The position numbers were made by a program, and so were the translations under genes. Positions 1-6,542 of a stretch of DNA of 7,816 bases are shown here, in pieces. Within the stretch, counting starts at the first letter, position 1. Every line of letters starts with the position of its first letter. This DNA is from Blastocatellia bacterium (GTDB lineage Bacteria; Acidobacteriota; Blastocatellia; UBA7656; JADIYM01). A model generated the notes under the pieces. That model ran no database searches and had not been told where the DNA came from. It was given only the letters and a program-made list of their open reading frames with translations. The stretch is taken from the NCBI GenBank assembly GCA_016705245.1, contig JADIYM010000038.1, positions 1 through 7,816 of the forward strand, read 5' to 3'.

Positions 1-6
1 GCCCCC

Positions 7-1262
7 ATGAGCACAGACTGGATGTCCCGCACCATCGCCGATGTCGACCCTGACGTCGCCGCGGCCCTCGAAAAACGAGCGCCTTCGACAAAACAACAAC
101 CTCGAGATGATCGCCTCCGAGAACTTCGTCTCGAAGGCCGTCATGGCCGCCGCCGGCTCGATCTTCACGAACAAGTACGCCGAGGGCTATCCAGGCCGGC
201 GCTACTACGGCGGCTGCGAGCAATACGACATCGTCGAAAACCTCGCCCGCGACCGCGCGAAGCAGCTCTTCGGCGCCGAACACGCCAACGTCCAGCCACA
301 CTCCGGCGCACAGGCGAACATGGCCGTCCTCATGGCCATGGTGAAACCCGGCGAGACGATCCTCGGAATGGACCTCTCGCACGGCGGCCACCTCACGCAC
401 GGCCACCCGCTCAACTACTCCGGCAAGACCTTCAAGGTCGTCTCATACGGCGTCACGAAAGAGCACGAGACCCTCGACTACGACGCTCTCGCCGCCCTCG
501 CCGCCGAGCACAAGCCCCGGATGATCATCTGCGGCGCGAGCGCCTATCCACGAATCATCGACTTCGAGCGGATCGGCCAGATCGCGCGCGACAACGAAGC
601 CTCTCTGCCTCGCCGACATCGCGCACATTGCCGGGCTCGTCGTCGCCGGGCTGCACCCGAGCCCCGTGCCGCACGTCGACTTCGTCACCACCACGACGCA
701 CAAGACTCTGCGCGGACCGCGCGGCGGCCTGATCATGTGTCGCGAGTCGCACGCGAAAGAGATCGACCGCGCAGTTTTCCCCGGCGTCCAGGGCGGGCCG
801 CTGATGCACGCCGTTGCCGCGAAGGCGGTCGCCTTCCGCGAAGCCCTCGAGCTGCAGTTCGGCGAATATCAGAAGCAGGTGCTGCTGAATGCGTCCGCGC
901 TCGCGGATACCCTCATCGATCACGGCTGGCGGCTGGTCTCGGGCGGCACCGACAACCATCTCGTGCTCGTCGACGTGTTCTCGAAGGGAGTGACGGGCAA
1001 GGTGGCGGAGAAGGCGCTCGAGCACGCGTCGATAACGGTCAACAAGAACACCATACCGTTCGATACGCAGCCGCCGCTCGTGGCGAGCGGCGTCCGGCTG
1101 GGCACGCCGGCGCTGACGACGCGAGGGATGTTGGAAGACGACATGCGGGTCATCGCAGGGTTCATCGACCGGGTGCTCCTGGCGCCGGACGACGAAGCCG
1201 TGGCCGCGTCTGTACGAGCCGACGTCGAGGAGTTGTGTTCGAAATTCCCGCTTTACCTCTGA
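7..1262 (+). CDS. glyA: Serine hydroxymethyltransferase, interrupted by two frameshifts
   Basis: SHMT is a cytoplasmic PLP enzyme that converts serine and tetrahydrofolate to glycine and 5,10-methylene-THF. The frame starts at ATG 7 (MSTDWMSRTIADVDPDVAAALE), moves to the next frame at the A5 run at 71-75 and again at about 602-608, then runs to TGA 1260-1262. Joined, it gives about 418 residues, the usual bacterial length. Family signatures seen are MIASENF (about 34-40), TNKYAEGYPGRRYYGG, SHGGHLTHG, LADIAHIAG (PLP-binding Asp and His near 203 and 206), and TTTTHK with the Schiff-base Lys near 232, followed by TLRGPRGG. The C-terminal end (NTIPFDTQPPLVASGVRLGTPALTTRG) is also typical. Removing one A at 71-75 gives ALENERLRQ, and removing one base at 602-608 restores EASL-LADIAH. 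No critical residue is lost, so sequence error is more likely than a dead gene. Nothing upstream is visible, so the start and any operon are untested. Confidence 0.93.
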
Positions 1263-1264
1263 GA

Positions 1265-1335
1265 CTCCGTGTCTCCGTGTCTCTGCGTGCGAAGCTCTTC
1301 AGACGCTTCGCACACAGAGACTCAGAGACACAGAG
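1265..1335. repeat. Imperfect inverted repeat between convergent genes, possible bidirectional terminator
   Basis: Arms 1265-1295 and 1305-1335 are 31 bases each and match at 27 positions, around a 9-base loop (1296-1304). The arms are built of CTCCGTGTCTC / GAGACACAGAG units that are themselves repetitive. The element begins just after the glyA stop (1262) and ends 18 bases before the stop of the opposite-strand TPR gene (1354), where a shared terminator is expected. Three of the four mismatches are C/A on the plus strand, which read as G.U pairs on the minus strand, so the minus-strand RNA would fold better. There is no U-run. Similar 'CTCCGTGTCTCTGCGTG' hairpins are known as dispersed intergenic repeats, so this may be a REP-like element. 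Confidence 0.7.
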
Positions 1336-1353
1336 CAGAGCCAGAGAAGATCC

Positions 1354-3045
1354 TCAGGCCCCGTCCAGCTCAGCCCTCAACCTCGCCACGTCGGCCACCT
1401 CTTCCGCGAACCTCACAGAGTCATCCGACGGCCGCAGTGCCGCCCTCGCCCGCTCGACAGAGCTCGCTGCCGCATCAAGATGCTTGCGCGCCGTCTCGCG
1501 GTCTCCCGACGCCAGCGCCACGCGTGCCAACCCGAGCTCCGGACGCCACGAGTCGTGCAGCTCCAGCTCGACGTAGATCTTCTGCGACCTCTCGAAAGCC
1601 CGCGACGCCGCCGAATACTCCTTCTTCCGCAGGTAGGCCTCCGCCGTGTAATACAACCCCAGCGCCGAATACTCCCTCCGGCCCGTCTCTTCGCAGATCG
1701 ATCGCCCGCGATCGAGCATCGCCAGCGCCTCGTCGTCGCGCTGGCACGCCAGCAGCGCCCGTCCGACGTTGACCCGGCAGTCTCCCTCACACGCGCGGTC
1801 GCCGATTTCGACGAAGATCGAGAGTCCGTCCTCGAAATACGCGAGCGCCTCCTCGAACCTTTCGAGGAAATAAAGCGCCTCGCCCATGTTCGCGAGATCG
1901 ATCCCCTCGCGACGACGCATCGACAACGCGCGCGACAGCCTCAGCGAGTTTTCCTGGAGCCGGAGCGATGCCTCGTAGTCACCGAGCTTGTCGCGAACCA
2001 TTGCAAGCGTCGAATAGGCCTGCTGCTGTGCGATCGGATCTCTCGCCCCGTCCGCGAGGTCGAGCGCGCGACCGGCCATCTCGGCGCCCTCCTCGAAGGC
2101 TCCGCGCGATGCGCGAATCCACGCCATGTTCTGGTACGCGAGCGACTGCAGCGACAGCGGATCCCGATCCGACAACATGCCGAGAATCGCTTCGAAGCGC
2201 TCCTCGGCCTCGGTCGTGCGCCCGAGCCGCCGCAGCACGTTCCCCGCAATGATTCGCGCGGCGATCGCACGCGCGCGGTCGCCCGCGGCGCCCGCCACGA
2301 CGGCCGATTCCTCGGCAATCGCCATTCCCTTCTCGAGATCGCCGCGGGCGAGAAAACACTGCGCGTATTCGAGCAGCGCGTCGGCGTGCACCGCGCGCGC
2401 TTTCGATCGGGCAGCCGCATCGACGGCCGAATGCAGCAGCGCCTTCGCCTCTTCGGGACGGCCGAGGCGCGCGAGCATCGTTCCTCGGAGCAGATCGATC
2501 CGCATCGCCGCCGACGCGTCGACGCTCGCGTTGTCGCTCCGCAGGTTCTCGATGGCTTCCTTCGCATGGAGCAGGCTCTTCTCGGCGGCATCGATGTCGG
2601 AACGAAGCATCGCCGCTTCACCGGCATCGAGCCCCCACCTGAGCGTCTCAGCCCAGCGCCCCACCGCGTGGTAGTGGTAACACAGCGCTCCGGCGATCCG
2701 GTCGAGATGTCCCGCGTGCACGCGTTCGAGCGCCCCGACGACGCGTTCATGCAGCTTGCGCCGTTGACGCGCCGTCAGGTCGTCGTAGAGCACGCGCCGG
2801 ATGATCTTGGTGAAGAACCTGTAGTCGTCAGGGCGCGACACGCCGTCCTCGCTGATGACCTGCTGCCTGAGCCCGATATCGATCACCGCCTCGAGCGTTT
2901 CGTCCTCGAGCCCCGTGGCGGCTCGCAGCGTGTCGAAGCGGAACTGGTCGCCGATGACGGCGGCCGTCTCGAGGATCGGACGGATGCCCTCGTCGAGCGT
3001 CAGGAGTTTTGACACGATCGCAGCGCGCCTTGCCCGAGCAGCCAC
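1354..3045 (-). CDS. C-terminal part (winged-helix plus TPR array) of kinase-NTPase-TPR protein
   Basis: This open frame of up to 563 codons has no natural start. It is the continuation, in another frame, of the kinase-NTPase gene at 3000-4676. It first makes family sense at AIVSKLLTLDEGIRPILETAAVIGDQF, the linker that follows the NTPase in MalT/PknK/guanylate-cyclase-associated ATPases, so true coding probably begins near 3020. A winged-helix-like region follows (RFFTKIIRRVLYDDLTARQRRKLHERV). The rest is helical TPR-like repeats of about 35-40 residues, nine or ten in number, for example LANMGEALYFLERFEEALAYFEDGL and NVGRALLACQRDDEALAMLDRG. It ends RLRAELDGA at TGA 1354-1356. There is no signal peptide or membrane segment. 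Its likely role is protein-protein sensing that controls the NTPase and kinase. The identification of the repeats is firm; the ligand is unknown. Confidence 0.85.
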   Translation of the reverse strand: MAARARRAAIVSKLLTLDEGIRPILETAAVIGDQFRFDTLRAATGLEDETLEAVIDIGLRQQVISEDGVSRPDDYRFFTKIIRRVLYDDLTARQRRKLHERVVGALERVHAGHLDRIAGALCYHYHAVGRWAETLRWGLDAGEAAMLRSDIDAAEKSLLHAKEAIENLRSDNASVDASAAMRIDLLRGTMLARLGRPEEAKALLHSAVDAAARSKARAVHADALLEYAQCFLARGDLEKGMAIAEESAVVAGAAGDRARAIAARIIAGNVLRRLGRTTEAEERFEAILGMLSDRDPLSLQSLAYQNMAWIRASRGAFEEGAEMAGRALDLADGARDPIAQQQAYSTLAMVRDKLGDYEASLRLQENSLRLSRALSMRRREGIDLANMGEALYFLERFEEALAYFEDGLSIFVEIGDRACEGDCRVNVGRALLACQRDDEALAMLDRGRSICEETGRREYSALGLYYTAEAYLRKKEYSAASRAFERSQKIYVELELHDSWRPELGLARVALASGDRETARKHLDAAASSVERARAALRPSDDSVRFAEEVADVARLRAELDGA

Positions 3046-4676
3046 GTGGCGAGGTCGGAGCCGCTGTGTCGCTGGGTCTCGGCGTCACGGGCCGTCCCGA
3101 GAATGAAGATCCGCCGATCCGCGAGTGTCCGCTTCAGGTATCCGATGAGCTCGAGGTGCAGCCGGCCCGCCCACTGAAGGTCGTCGAAAACGAGCACGAG
3201 CCGCCGCCCCTCCGCGAGGCGGGCGAGCTCCTCGGCGATGGCCGCGAAGGCCCGCCACTTTTCGCTTTCGTCCGGGATGCCTCCCTCGGCGCGCGCCGTC
3301 GTCGAGCCGAGGATGGCGGCAATGCGCTCCTCGGCCGACAGCGTCGAACGGCGATCGACCGAGTTTCTCGGCGACGCGAGCATGTCGAGGATGGGTTCGA
3401 ACGGCGCCTGACGCGTGCCTTCGTAGTCGAAGAACCGCGCCGACAGCACGAGCGCGCCTTCGTCGCGGACGCGATCGCCGAATGCGCGCGCGACCGTCGA
3501 CTTGCCGATGCCCGGCTCGCCGACAAGCACGACGACGCGGCTCTCGCCTGGGGTGTCGGCGTCGTATTCGGCCCTGATGGCCTCGAGCTGCACGTCGCGA
3601 CCGACGAAACACGAGAGGTCAGGCCGGTCGCTGGTGCGCGATGGGCGGGGAGGGTGCCGGCGAGCCCCGGAGATCGGAGAGTTGGAGGGCGGCCCGACGC
3701 CGGCGATCGTCTGGTGGCGGTCGTCGGCCGTTGTCGCGTCGACCATTATCGTCGCCGGCGCACGGTCACGTGGCGGGGCGACGGCCGCGGCGAACGGCGC
3801 CGCGTCGCCGCTGTTCTCGCGGGGAACGGTCGACGGAGCCGACGCGACTTCGTCGACGATCGCCATGAGTGACTCTGGCGATGCGGGCCTTGCTTCCGGG
3901 TCGCGCACGAGGGCCGCGGCGATTGCCTTCGAGATCGACGGGTGAACGTCGGGGATGATGGTCTCGGGTGCGGTGTATTTGCACGAGACGATGCGGTCCA
4001 TGAGCGTGTACGAAGACGGCGCGTGGAACGGCAGCCGTCCCGTCACCATCTCGTAGAGCAGCGTGCCGAGCGAGAAGACGTCGCTCGGCGGGCCGAGTCG
4101 CTCGCTGAGCACCTGTTCCGGCGACATGTAGGCGTAGGTGCCGAGCAGAGCTCCCGGGCTCGTGAGCTGCATCGACTCGGTCTCGCCCGTGAAACGCGCG
4201 AGGCCGAAGTCGAGCACCTTGACGACCTCGGTGCCGTCGTCCATCCGCGGCAGCATCACGTTGCCGGGCTTGAGGTCGCGGTGAAGGATGCCGCGGCGGT
4301 GGCCGGCTTCGACGGCGGCGCAGACGGATCGGAAAAGCGTGATTGCGCGAGGGCTCGCGAAGCGGTGGTGCCGCTGCAGTTCGTCGTCGAGCGTCGGCCC
4401 GTCGAGGTACTCCATGACTATGTAGGGCCGCTCGGCGTCGCTCGATCCGAAGTCGAAGATCTGGACGACGTTCGGGTGACGGATGCGCGCCGCGGCCTGG
4501 GCTTCGCGCAGGAATCTGGCGCGCGTCGTCTCGGTGTTCTGCTCGGGGAGAATGATCTTGATCGCGACGGTGTCGCCGAGCGCGATGCGGTCGGCAACAT
4601 AGACGCTGCCCATGCCACCGGAACGAATCTGGCGGACGAGGCGATACTTGCCGTCGAGAACGTCACCGAGCTTCAT
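3000..4676 (-). CDS. Serine/threonine protein kinase with P-loop NTPase domain (N-terminal part of a split gene)
   Basis: It starts at ATG 4676 (MKLGDVLDGKYRL). The Hanks-type kinase domain covers about residues 11-278: glycine loop SGGMGSVY (19-26), VAIK Lys40, helix-C Glu58, HRDLKPGN with catalytic Asp134, DFG Asp156, and GTYAYMSPE (179-187). All catalytic residues are present. A Pro/Ala/Arg-rich linker (about 280-350) leads to an AAA_16-like NTPase: CFVGRD (356-361), Walker A GEPGIGKST (386-394, Lys392), Walker B LVLVFDDLQWA (493-503) and sensor-1-like ILGTARD (525-531). The frame then runs WLLGQGALRSCQNS to a stop at 3000, while the TPR part resumes in another frame. Between GALR and IVSKLL, family members carry roughly 60-80 more residues, including a TEGNPFFL-type motif, and these are absent here. 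There is no membrane segment, unlike PknB, so it is cytosolic and PknK-like. No strong Shine-Dalgarno is seen upstream. Confidence 0.92.
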   Translation of the reverse strand: MKLGDVLDGKYRLVRQIRSGGMGSVYVADRIALGDTVAIKIILPEQNTETTRARFLREAQAAARIRHPNVVQIFDFGSSDAERPYIVMEYLDGPTLDDELQRHHRFASPRAITLFRSVCAAVEAGHRRGILHRDLKPGNVMLPRMDDGTEVVKVLDFGLARFTGETESMQLTSPGALLGTYAYMSPEQVLSERLGPPSDVFSLGTLLYEMVTGRLPFHAPSSYTLMDRIVSCKYTAPETIIPDVHPSISKAIAAALVRDPEARPASPESLMAIVDEVASAPSTVPRENSGDAAPFAAAVAPPRDRAPATIMVDATTADDRHQTIAGVGPPSNSPISGARRHPPRPSRTSDRPDLSCFVGRDVQLEAIRAEYDADTPGESRVVVLVGEPGIGKSTVARAFGDRVRDEGALVLSARFFDYEGTRQAPFEPILDMLASPRNSVDRRSTLSAEERIAAILGSTTARAEGGIPDESEKWRAFAAIAEELARLAEGRRLVLVFDDLQWAGRLHLELIGYLKRTLADRRIFILGTARDAETQRHSGSDLATWLLGQGALRSCQNS

Positions 4677-4715
4677 GGCGACCAGTTGTAGGGGCGAGAG
4701 TCTGCTACGCCGCGA

Positions 4716-4732
4716 GCGCAGCAGCGCTGCGC
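4716..4732. other. Perfect 7-bp hairpin in the leader of the kinase gene
   Basis: GCGCAGC (4716-4722) pairs perfectly with GCTGCGC (4726-4732) around a 3-base loop. It lies just downstream of the proposed minus-strand -10, so it would be at or beside the 5' end of the transcript. It could be a small operator or an mRNA 5' stem. In GC-rich DNA such a short palindrome can arise by chance. Confidence 0.3.
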
Positions 4733-4734
4733 GG

Positions 4735-4764
4735 ATTGTTGGCTTCTCAGGATTGCGGTGTCAA
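4735..4764 (-). promoter_or_regulatory. Candidate sigma-70-type promoter for the kinase gene
   Basis: On the minus strand a perfect TTGACA (4764-4759) is followed after 18 bases by AACAAT (4740-4735), four of six matches to TATAAT. Transcription would start near 4728, leaving a leader of about 50 bases before ATG 4676. It sits in the 130-base gap after the glycosyltransferase stop, which suggests the kinase gene is transcribed independently. The -35 is strong, the -10 is weak and the spacing is one base long. Confidence 0.4.
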
Positions 4765-4806
4765 CCGGGCGGTCACTTCCTGCGGCTCCCGATGTCGACC
4801 GAGGTT

Positions 4807-5601
4807 TCAGATCCGCGACGATCCGCTCAATCCGCTCAATTCGCGTGCCTCTTCATTCTTCGTTGCCATCGGTTGAAATGGCTCAAGCTCGAGCCTCGGC
4901 ACCGCCGTCGAGTCGAAGAAACGAAAGTACACCAGCGTCCAGAGTGCCTCGATCCCGTCCTTCCAGCCGATCTTCTTCCCTTCGGCATAGGTCCGTCCCG
5001 CGTAGCTGATGGCGACCTCGTAGATGCGGTACCGCGCCCTCGCCACCTTGACCGTGATTTCGGGCTCGAAACCGAAGCGTTTCGAGCGAAGCGGCATGGA
5101 CTGGATGATCGGGCGCCGGAAGACCTTGTAGCAGGTCTCCATGTCCGAGAGGTTGATGTCGGTCAGCATGTTCGAGACGAGGGTCAGGAACCGGTTGCCG
5201 ACCGAATGCCAGAAGTAGAGGACGCGCCGGGCCGAGCCGCCGACGAATCGCGAACCGTAGACGACGTCGGCCAGGCCGTCGAGGATGGGCTGGATGAGGA
5301 TGGGGTATTCGTTGGGGTCGTATTCGAGGTCGGCGTCCTGGACGATGACGATGTCGCCGGTCGCGTGGCGGAAGCCTTCGGCGAGCGCGGCGCCCTTGCC
5401 GCGGTTTTCGGGCTGGAGGAGGACGATGAAGCCATCGCGGCCGTCGTAGGCGGCGAGGAGGTCGCGGGTGCCGTCGGTCGAGCCGTCGTCGACGAGGATG
5501 ATCTGCTTGTCGATGGGGACGGCGGAGACACGGGCGACGAGGGCTTCGAGCGTCGCGCGTTCGTTGTAGACGGGGATTACGACGGACAGCAGCGGGGTCA
5601 A
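4807..5601 (-). CDS. Family 2 glycosyltransferase (polyprenyl-phosphate sugar transferase type)
   Basis: This is an intact 264-residue frame with a TTG start at 5601, preceded by CGGAGA with six bases between GGAG and TTG, which supports this start. The GT-A fold signatures are in order: LLSVVIPVYNE (4-14), IILVDDGSTDGT (34-45), ENRGKGAALAEGF (65-77), the metal/nucleotide-binding QDADLEYDP (88-96, DAD at 89-91) and VVYGSRF (113-119). The later SDMETCYKVFRR and KRFGFEPEITVKVAR segments are typical of DPM1/GtrB-like enzymes, which move a sugar from a nucleotide donor to a polyprenyl phosphate. GtrB-type C-terminal membrane helices are absent, so it should be cytosolic or peripheral, acting at the inner membrane. 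The tail (EEARELSGLSGSSRI) is short and low in complexity. Donor and acceptor cannot be told from sequence. No partner glycan genes lie within the window. Confidence 0.93.
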   Translation of the reverse strand: MTPLLSVVIPVYNERATLEALVARVSAVPIDKQIILVDDGSTDGTRDLLAAYDGRDGFIVLLQPENRGKGAALAEGFRHATGDIVIVQDADLEYDPNEYPILIQPILDGLADVVYGSRFVGGSARRVLYFWHSVGNRFLTLVSNMLTDINLSDMETCYKVFRRPIIQSMPLRSKRFGFEPEITVKVARARYRIYEVAISYAGRTYAEGKKIGWKDGIEALWTLVYFRFFDSTAVPRLELEPFQPMATKNEEARELSGLSGSSRI

Positions 5602-5606
5602 GGGTG

Positions 5607-5612
5607 TCTCCG
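5607..5612 (-). promoter_or_regulatory. Shine-Dalgarno site fixing the TTG start of the glycosyltransferase
   Basis: CGGAGA on the minus strand lies at normal spacing before TTG 5601. No in-frame ATG or GTG nearby would retain the conserved LLSVVIPVYNE start without an odd extension. Confidence 0.6.
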
Positions 5613-5707
5613 GGTGTTGGGAGTGGTGAATGACGCGGAAGTCTACCCGATGGGTCGTTCAAATGCGTGCTGTTTGACTGGGGCCGTTTGGCGCGGCATC
5701 GCGACAT

Positions 5708-5742
5708 GCGCACCGTTTGGCCGCAGGCGCACCGTTGGCAGC
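5708..5742. repeat. Two-copy imperfect tandem repeat
   Basis: The unit GCGCACCGTTTGGCCGCAG (5708-5726) is followed at once by a diverged copy beginning GCGCACCGTTGGCAG (5727). The pair is flanked by two GGCATCGCG copies, near 5694-5702 and 5748-5756. It lies next to the first dispersed repeat copy. Function unknown. Confidence 0.45.
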
Positions 5743-5755
5743 ATCGTGGCATCGC

Positions 5756-5790
5756 GTTTGACCCAGAACCCCGAGCGCAGCGAGGGGCCG
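5756..5790 (+). repeat. Dispersed 'NPERSEG' repeat, copy 1
   Basis: This 35-base element has the core CCAGAACCCCGAGCGCAGCG and matches copy 2 (5999-6033) at 33 of 35 bases. In one frame it reads LTQNPERSEGP, a peptide that recurs in spurious translations of intergenic repeats in many environmental bacterial genomes. It is therefore a mobile or selected DNA/RNA element and not coding sequence. Confidence 0.75.
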
Positions 5791-5931
5791 TGCAAGCGCG
5801 GGCGGTGAGGAACTGGCTACTCCACGCAAGCGATTACGCTCGGCAGTGGGCCAACCACGCCAGCCACCGCCCCAGCCGCACCAGCCACCCACACCCCGGC
5901 CTGATTCTTGTTCACGGCGCCGGGCTCGCGT

Positions 5932-5964
5932 CGGCCCTCGCTCCGCTCGGGGTTCTGGTCTGAC
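5932..5964 (-). repeat. Dispersed 'NPERSEG' repeat, copy 2, inverted
   Basis: This is the same element in reverse orientation. Bases 5944-5958 are the exact reverse complement of 6006-6020, so this copy and the next form a 15-bp perfect stem with partly matched extensions around a 47-base loop. Such head-to-head pairs resemble BIME-type REP arrangements. Confidence 0.7.
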
Positions 5965-5998
5965 GGGGGTCGGTTCTCACGGCCTGTGATTGCGCCCT

Positions 5999-6033
5999 GT
6001 TTGACCCAGAACCCCGAGCGCAGTGACGGGCCG
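5999..6033 (+). repeat. Dispersed 'NPERSEG' repeat, copy 3
   Basis: This is a direct copy of the element at 5756-5790 with two substitutions in the GCGAGGGG part (AGTGACGGG here). It marks the right border of the GC-rich intergenic part; base composition drops just after it. Confidence 0.72.
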
Positions 6034-6153
6034 ACCAGAGGATGGGCGCTGACCGCACCATCATTTCGTCTTGCCGCAAGGACAGCTACTGCCTTGCCTT
6101 CAACCCGAACGACCGATCACAGCCATTCCACATTCACGCGACACAGACTTTCC

Positions 6154-6183
6154 TTGACCCGTCAACACAACGCGGACTATCGT
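6154..6183 (+). promoter_or_regulatory. Weak candidate promoter with palindromic -35 region
   Basis: TTGACC (6154-6159) and TATCGT (6178-6183) are separated by 18 bases, with five and four matches to the sigma-70 consensus. The -35 sits in a palindrome, TTGAC-CC-GTCAA (6154-6165), that could bind a dimeric regulator. It lies about 360 bases before the only plus-strand gene downstream, so the leader would be long. Chance occurrence is quite possible. Confidence 0.25.
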
Positions 6184-6362
6184 AGTGCCGTTAGCTGGTA
6201 CTACGTTGAAGGGTCTTTCCCGTCCACTCAGAACACTTGCCGTTCGCGATACCGTTTCGTGTTTGATGGTCAACCGAGAGTCCGCTGATTGCGCATTCGA
6301 GTGCGGTTCGGGTTGTTTTGAATTCGTAGACTCTGCTTCGGTTATGGGGTCGGAACGGTTTC

Positions 6363-6400
6363 GACTCCGGGAGCATTCTGGTCGGGAGCAATGCGGAGTC
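6363..6400 (+). other. Bulged hairpin in the presumed leader region
   Basis: GACTCC (6363-6368) pairs with GGAGTC (6395-6400), and inside it GCATT (6373-6377) pairs with AATGC (6390-6394), leaving a GGGA bulge on one side and a 12-base loop. No U-run follows. The element could be a structured leader RNA. No known riboswitch signature is recognised. Confidence 0.35.
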
Positions 6401-6542
6401 CGTGCGATGTCGTTGAATCGAGGCTAGTGCTTGCAGCATCGGAATCGGCACGCCACTTTAGGCGCCAATGACCCCGTCTTGAACCAGATTCACGTCGGTG
6501 GCTCGCCGAGTCGCCATTAGGTCCGCTCTTAAATTGTAGAGG

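Larger units (their letters stand above)
5613..6540. other. Long region without a recognisable gene, between divergent genes
   Basis: No frame on either strand gives a protein I recognise. The short open frames here have no ribosome site and pass through the repeats. The left part (to about 6040) is GC-rich and holds a short tandem repeat (5708-5742), a low-complexity CCAGCCACC-type tract (5858-5900) and three copies of a dispersed repeat. The right part is lower in G+C and holds a possible promoter with a palindromic -35 (6154-6183), a tmRNA-5'-like string (6345-6366) and a bulged hairpin (6363-6400). Leaders for the two flanking divergent genes must lie here. Confidence 0.6.

Noticed and set aside
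7..1262. True glyA pseudogene
   Set aside because: Two one-base insertions with no missense loss of conserved residues fit sequence error better than decay, so it is annotated as a CDS with frameshifts.
1480..3012. Long plus-strand open frame of about 510 codons opposite the TPR gene
   Set aside because: It is Arg-rich with no recognisable domain. The opposite strand encodes clear TPR repeats, so this is a high-GC antisense shadow.
3942..4691. Plus-strand open frame antisense to the kinase domain
   Set aside because: The minus strand has every kinase catalytic motif in order; the plus frame shows no family resemblance.
4612..5808. Plus-strand frame of 398 codons antisense to the glycosyltransferase
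   Set aside because: It is a shadow of an intact GT2 gene. Its C-terminal part runs through the NPERSEG repeat, a typical spurious translation.
5659..5892. Minus-strand small ORF beginning MGGWCGWGGG
   Set aside because: It is a low-complexity start from the CCAGCCACC tract and then the dispersed repeat in reverse. No ribosome site.
5708..6033. Possible CRISPR array or tandem-repeat locus
   Set aside because: Only two or three repeat copies, in mixed orientation and with unequal spacing (about 140 and 35 bases between them), and no cas genes. This does not fit an array.
6191..6451. Minus-strand 86-codon ORF in the lower-GC spacer
   Set aside because: No Shine-Dalgarno, no recognisable domain, and overlapping open frames on both strands. 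Not distinguishable from chance.
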